Of a DNA stretch of 26,548 nucleotides, positions 22,826 through 26,548 are shown one piece after another (within the stretch, counting starts at the first letter, position 1; every line of letters begins with the position of its first letter). A program made the translations under genes and the position numbers. Source of the DNA: Bdellovibrionales bacterium (GTDB lineage: Bacteria > Bdellovibrionota > UBA1018 > CAIMNF01). A model generated the notes under the pieces. That model was given only the letters and a program-made list of their open reading frames with translations. It had not been told where the DNA came from and did not search any database. Where the stretch lies: contig CANGWP010000011.1 of NCBI GenBank assembly GCA_947457605.1, positions 1 to 26,548 on the forward strand, read 5' to 3'.

Positions 22826-24784
22826 CTATGGGGATATCACATGAATCACTCTGGGCGAAACAGGGATCAAGTCTGTTTTTAGTACCCTCCCGTCCTGGCC
22901 CACCAAGTTAACCTGGCTTAACCCTTCAGAAACTTGTACTGACATGAAACGGGGCAGGTCCCCCTCTAGGGGATCTTCCTGAGAAATTTCCCCGTTCCAC
23001 AGAACGGTATAGGTAAGGGGCTCAAGGCCGAATTTTGAAGTAAGGGGCCGTACTGCAACCCTGTATTCTTCTCGAAATCCATCGATTTTATTCCGCTGAT
23101 AGGCTCCTACCACCATTGCCCCTTGATCACTTAAACCTTGCTTCACCTGGTTTAGCCAGCGATAGAGCGACTTTTCGGCGATTTGATTTACCGTGGAATA
23201 GCCTGATTGGTCCGGATCCCCAAGTTGATACCGGTATGCATATCCGGTCTCTTGACCCTGTCGAGAGCTGATGTCCACAAATAGAGGAAAGCCTCTCACG
23301 ATTCGGACATTCTGAAGAATCGCTGTACCATCGCTTTTTGTTATGGCTTGAATCCCATTCTGAGTGGAAAGACCAACGGTCAGTCCCACAACCTCCTGGT
23401 CGTTTTGGCCGCCATTTTTACCGACCCTTACACCGATATCATGATTTTCGGGCTCTGATAAATCGAGGAACGTGGTCACGTCCTCGAGTACAGGTACAAA
23501 TACGGTTGAATTCAGCTCTTGGCTCTTTTGAGAGACCAGCTCCAGAACACCAGGACCTGGCTCTACATTAAGTATGGCGAAATACTTCTGATGATTGGAT
23601 TCAAAATACTCGGTCTCCTCTGATCTACCTGTGAACTCGATCTGGTAGCCCGGAGGTAGTCTCCCGGTAACGATTCCCATTCCTTTCGTGATTCGCGCAC
23701 CCGTTCGAACAAAGAGAGCGCCCAATTGCTGCTCGTCCAGAAGAAGAGTGGCCCCGTTTCCAGGCGGTGGATGCATGGTCACCGTAGGCAAATACCTCGA
23801 ACCCTCCAACTTGATCCAACCCTTCGATGTCCAGGATTTGGATAGCCAGCTCATTTTTTCAGGACAGATTTGAATATCCAATACGGAGGAGAGGTCATTT
23901 GCAGGCGCTTCAAATTTGTGTTCTATACCGAAACCACAAGAACCTGATTTGGTTTCGGATTCCTGCTTCATCTGAAGGGACTCCGCTGTAGAGAGGGCAG
24001 CAAGAGTTTTTAGCCTCTGTTTGTTTTGAGCAAGGGTGATCGGCTTTGGTGGAGCAACATAATTCTGCCTGAATACAGTTTCTTTTTTCTCGTTTTGGGA
24101 AATAAGGGATCTTGTTTTTGTGGACACCTGTTCTCCAAGCAGAAGATTTGTTAGGTCGGATTTTTCTTCCGGGCTTAAGTCCGGCGCTAACGTTATTTTT
24201 TGATTCTCGGAGATCGAAAACTTCGAAGAATACCCCTCGTGCTCCGGTTTGATTTTTGGTCTTGGCACCGGTACCTGAATGCTCAATTCGCTTCCACTTA
24301 CCCAATCGTGGGCTTGCGCTATTTTTTTATGGTCGAAGTTCTGAAAAATTCCACGATGAAAGTTTGCTGCTAACTGAAAATCAGTGAAGCGGTCTCTTGA
24401 ATTGGCCTCAAGTGTTTCGATTACTTCATTGAGTCTAGAGAAACCGCTTCTCACCGGCTCCTTAACCGCCTGAGCATAAAAGACGGCTGGTCGCCTCTCG
24501 AAACGAATATTTTGGGGGCTTTTGACCGCCCCTACGAGTTCTTCACTCCCTGCATTTTGAGTTTGAGCCAGCTTGAAACTGGTTGACTCTTGCAACCACT
24601 GAATCGAACTATAATCGATTGTTCTTTGTTGAAACGATCTGACCCAATCAGCAAGGCCAAAATCCAGGTATAAACCTGCGAGGATTCCCCCGAAAAAACT
24701 GAACCCAATAGCTACAACAGCGCCAAATTCGTAAAATCGGGAGTTACTTCGTGGTGTCCCTGAATCTGAAATGAATCCGTTCAT
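22826..24784 (-). CDS. Large membrane-anchored periplasmic protein, unknown
   Basis: 652 residues with one N-terminal hydrophobic segment (about 19-42) that could be an uncleaved anchor; the rest would lie in the periplasm. Residues about 60-280 look low-complexity and polar, with Pro-rich pieces (VPVPRPKIKPEHEG). From about 283 on the sequence looks like beta-rich domains; KSDGTAILQNVRIVRGFPLF resembles a carboxypeptidase-regulatory or Ig-like strand pattern. There are only two cysteines, 283 and 307, which could form a disulfide. I recognise no family. The ATG at 24784 is fixed by an in-frame stop two codons upstream; AAGGA directly abuts it, a poor spacing. It is the first gene before xseB, tlyA and PBP1A, hinting at an envelope role, but this is inference. 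Confidence 0.75.
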   Translation of the reverse strand: MNGFISDSGTPRSNSRFYEFGAVVAIGFSFFGGILAGLYLDFGLADWVRSFQQRTIDYSSIQWLQESTSFKLAQTQNAGSEELVGAVKSPQNIRFERRPAVFYAQAVKEPVRSGFSRLNEVIETLEANSRDRFTDFQLAANFHRGIFQNFDHKKIAQAHDWVSGSELSIQVPVPRPKIKPEHEGYSSKFSISENQKITLAPDLSPEEKSDLTNLLLGEQVSTKTRSLISQNEKKETVFRQNYVAPPKPITLAQNKQRLKTLAALSTAESLQMKQESETKSGSCGFGIEHKFEAPANDLSSVLDIQICPEKMSWLSKSWTSKGWIKLEGSRYLPTVTMHPPPGNGATLLLDEQQLGALFVRTGARITKGMGIVTGRLPPGYQIEFTGRSEETEYFESNHQKYFAILNVEPGPGVLELVSQKSQELNSTVFVPVLEDVTTFLDLSEPENHDIGVRVGKNGGQNDQEVVGLTVGLSTQNGIQAITKSDGTAILQNVRIVRGFPLFVDISSRQGQETGYAYRYQLGDPDQSGYSTVNQIAEKSLYRWLNQVKQGLSDQGAMVVGAYQRNKIDGFREEYRVAVRPLTSKFGLEPLTYTVLWNGEISQEDPLEGDLPRFMSVQVSEGLSQVNLVGQDGRVLKTDLIPVSPRVIHVISP

Positions 24785-24789
24785 TCCTT

Positions 24790-24812
24790 AAAATACGGCA
24801 TTCATTGCCGCA
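24790..24812 (-). terminator. Probable intrinsic terminator after atpC
   Basis: On the - strand UGCGGCA pairs with UGCCGUA (7 bp, one G-U) around a five-base loop and is followed by UUUU. It lies 73 nt after the atpC stop and ends just before the start of the 652-residue gene. It would close the ATP synthase operon. The U-run is short, so termination may be partial. Confidence 0.45.
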
Positions 24813-24829
24813 ATATCCCCGTAGTTTTG

Positions 24830-24858
24830 ATTATTCCGAAGAATCCATCAAAGAACAA
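24830..24858 (-). promoter_or_regulatory. Possible promoter for the xseB-tlyA-PBP operon
   Basis: On the - strand TTGTTC (24858-24853) and AATAAT (24835-24830) are 17 bp apart, in the gap between atpC and the 652-residue gene. The -10 matches at 5 of 6, the -35 only at 3 of 6. The terminator-like hairpin would then lie in this transcript's leader, directly before the start codon, where it could act as an attenuator. Confidence 0.25.
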
Positions 24859-24885
24859 CGAAAATAATGAGTTAGAGGTTATTGT

Positions 24886-25296
24886 TTAATTTCTACCGCC
24901 AAGACTTTGCCGAATTACTGCGCGTTGCAATTTGAGTTGATATTTTCTAAAGGCTGCCGGATCGAGAGAAGCATCCGTCAACATTTGCTGGGCCTTAACC
25001 TGCGCTGCCTTTGCCCTTGATACATCAATCTCGTTCTCTAATTCCAGAGTCTCGGCAATCACCTTCACTGCACCATCCTCAACATTCACGAACCCGCTGG
25101 AAATCACTCCACGAACAGGACTCTTTCCCACTGGTGTGTATATAAAGTGTCCCGTGTCCAAAGCGGATATCATATCTGCGTGTCCAGAGAGAATCTGAAT
25201 TTCGCCCTTGGAGGTGGTTACGACAAAGGAATGCACCTTTTCATCTTGTGTAAGGCGACGCTCGGGAGCGTAAACGCTCAGACTAAAGCTATCCAT
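24886..25296 (-). CDS. atpC: ATP synthase F1 epsilon subunit
   Basis: 136 residues. The epsilon subunit belongs to the rotor stalk and can inhibit ATP hydrolysis. The N-terminal beta-sandwich has the usual GEIQILSGHADMISALDTGH and GVISSGFVNVEDGAVKVIAE; a C-terminal helical hairpin (DVSRAKAAQVKAQQMLTDAS, then FRKYQLKLQRAVIRQ) is complete. The start ATG at 25296 has AAGGA 6 nt upstream. It follows atpD by 23 nt, the standard order, and is the last gene of the atp operon. Confidence 0.95.
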   Translation of the reverse strand: MDSFSLSVYAPERRLTQDEKVHSFVVTTSKGEIQILSGHADMISALDTGHFIYTPVGKSPVRGVISSGFVNVEDGAVKVIAETLELENEIDVSRAKAAQVKAQQMLTDASLDPAAFRKYQLKLQRAVIRQSLGGRN

Positions 25297-25319
25297 TCTA
25301 ATGTCCTTCTTCCCTTGCG

Positions 25320-26548
25320 TCAGTTGAGGGTTTTTGCCTTTTCAACTGCTTCTTCAATAGTTCCAACCATGTAAAATGCTTGCTCAGGAAGATTATCGTG
25401 GGTTCCATCCGCGATCTCTCGAAAACCCTTGATGGTATCTTCGATCTTCACAAACTTTCCCTTTAGACCGGTAAATTGCTCTGCAACGAACATCGGCTGG
25501 GAAAGAAATCGCTGAATTTTACGCGCTCTAGCAACGGTCTTTTTGTCTTCTTCAGACAATTCATCCATCCCAAGAATGGCAATGATATCCTGAAGCTCTT
25601 TGTATCGCTGAAGAATTCCCTGAACCAATCGTGCGACACGGTAGTGTTCCGCGCCGACAATTTGTGGATCCAACACCCTGGAGGTAGAAGCAAGAGGATC
25701 TACCGCCGGGAAAATAGCCATCTCTGCAATTTGCCGACTCAGGTTTGTCGTGGCATCCAAGTGAGAAAACGTTGTCGCTGGCGCCGGATCTGTGTAGTCA
25801 TCCGCAGGAACATAGACCGCTTGAATCGAGGTAATAGATCCTTTGCTCGTAGAAGTGATTCGCTCCTGAAGCTCTCCCATCTCAGTACCAAGAGTGGGTT
25901 GGTATCCGACCGCGGACGGAATTCGTCCAAGAAGCGCGGACACTTCGGACCCTGCCTGAGTAAAACGGAAAATATTGTCCACAAACAGGAGAACATCCCG
26001 ATTTTCTTCATCACGGAAATACTCCGCAATCGTCAAAGCAGAAAGTGCAACTCGAGCTCGGGCTCCAGGCGGTTCATTCATCTGACCATAAACAAGGCTA
26101 GTCTTTTTGATTACTCCAGATTCGCTCATTTCCATGAACAAATCATTACCTTCCCGGGTACGCTCACCAACTCCAGCAAAAACCGAATATCCACCATGTT
26201 GTGTTGCAATGTTGTTGATCAACTCCATGATCAACACAGTTTTGCCAACTCCGGCTCCGCCGAAGAGTCCGATTTTTCCCCCTTTTGCGTAGGGCGCAAT
26301 CAAATCAACAACCTTGATTCCGGTGTAGAAGGGCTCGACCGCAGTGGACTGTTCTTTGAAACTTGGAGCAGCACGATGAATGCCCCACTGCTTCTTGGCC
26401 ACCACAGGGCCCGCTTCATCTACTGGCTCACCCACAACATTTAGAATTCTTCCAAGAGTCTCCGGTCCAACAGGCATCATGATCTGATCGCCAGTGTCGA
26501 GGGCCGGCAATCCTCGGGTTAGACCATCAGTGGCATCCATGGCGATGC
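25320..26548 (-). CDS. atpD: ATP synthase F1 beta subunit, 3' part
   Basis: The reading frame is open to the right edge, so the N-terminal 60-70 residues lie outside. About 408 residues are seen. The beta subunit carries the catalytic nucleotide sites of F1. The Walker A motif GGAGVGKT, the catalytic-Glu segment GERTREGND, VYGQMNEPPGARARVALSAL, Walker B (VLLFVDNIFRFTQAGSEV) and the DELSEED sequence (ILGMDELSEEDKKTV) are all intact. Highly conserved, no anomalies. It is followed by atpC. Confidence 0.98.
   Translation of the reverse strand, partial: IAMDATDGLTRGLPALDTGDQIMMPVGPETLGRILNVVGEPVDEAGPVVAKKQWGIHRAAPSFKEQSTAVEPFYTGIKVVDLIAPYAKGGKIGLFGGAGVGKTVLIMELINNIATQHGGYSVFAGVGERTREGNDLFMEMSESGVIKKTSLVYGQMNEPPGARARVALSALTIAEYFRDEENRDVLLFVDNIFRFTQAGSEVSALLGRIPSAVGYQPTLGTEMGELQERITSTSKGSITSIQAVYVPADDYTDPAPATTFSHLDATTNLSRQIAEMAIFPAVDPLASTSRVLDPQIVGAEHYRVARLVQGILQRYKELQDIIAILGMDELSEEDKKTVARARKIQRFLSQPMFVAEQFTGLKGKFVKIEDTIKGFREIADGTHDNLPEQAFYMVGTIEEAVEKAKTLN

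Noticed and set aside
25476..26444. 322-codon open frame on the + strand opposite atpD
   Set aside because: It is antisense to a highly conserved ATP synthase beta gene, resembles no family and has low-complexity Arg/Ser/Asn-rich content typical of shadow frames.

Overview
The window looks like a chromosomal segment of a free-swimming Gram-negative bacterium, most likely a member of Bdellovibrionota (Bdellovibrio-like). Reasons: P- and L-ring flagellar genes and BamD mean an outer membrane; the flagellar gene order together with a FliW-type csrA fits that group; and the gene after gcvH resembles the deaminase family I recall as named after Bdellovibrio Bd3614. The assignment is inference from gene content; no rRNA or tRNA is present to confirm it. 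I see no transposon, phage, CRISPR array or obvious foreign island. No stretch longer than 300 bases lacks a gene.

Region 1 (1-1177, + strand): the 3' part of bamD (outer-membrane protein assembly) followed by a tetratricopeptide-repeat gene.

Region 2 (1152-10362, - strand): one long flagellar operon reading flgF-flgG-flgA-flgH-flgI-small ORF-flgJ-flgM-flgN-flgK-flgL-csrA-fliW. It encodes the distal rod, P and L rings and their helpers, the rod-binding protein, the anti-sigma-28 factor, the hook-junction proteins with their chaperone, and the CsrA/FliW post-transcriptional switch. Several leaders in this operon form small hairpins that put GGA in or beside the loop (flgF, flgM, csrA, flgA, weakly flgN). 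This suggests that CsrA, released from or held by FliW, controls the operon at several points including itself. flgH carries an in-frame run of 12 G, a candidate slipped-strand phase-variation site.

Region 3 (10556-14959, + strand): purB-folD-gcvT-gcvH-deaminase, tightly packed with overlaps. It links purine synthesis, one-carbon folate metabolism and glycine cleavage, and ends with a zinc deaminase that has no obvious place in that pathway. gcvP (14975-17863) faces this operon from the opposite strand, so the glycine-cleavage genes are split into two convergent units.

Region 4 (17961-26548): a small unknown gene (+), then a - strand series. The atpD-atpC end of the ATP synthase operon comes first in transcription order and is followed by a probable terminator. 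Next is a probable operon: 652-residue exported unknown protein, xseB, tlyA, class A penicillin-binding protein, and a TonB-like protein. Window edges cut bamD (left, missing its start) and atpD (right, missing its start).
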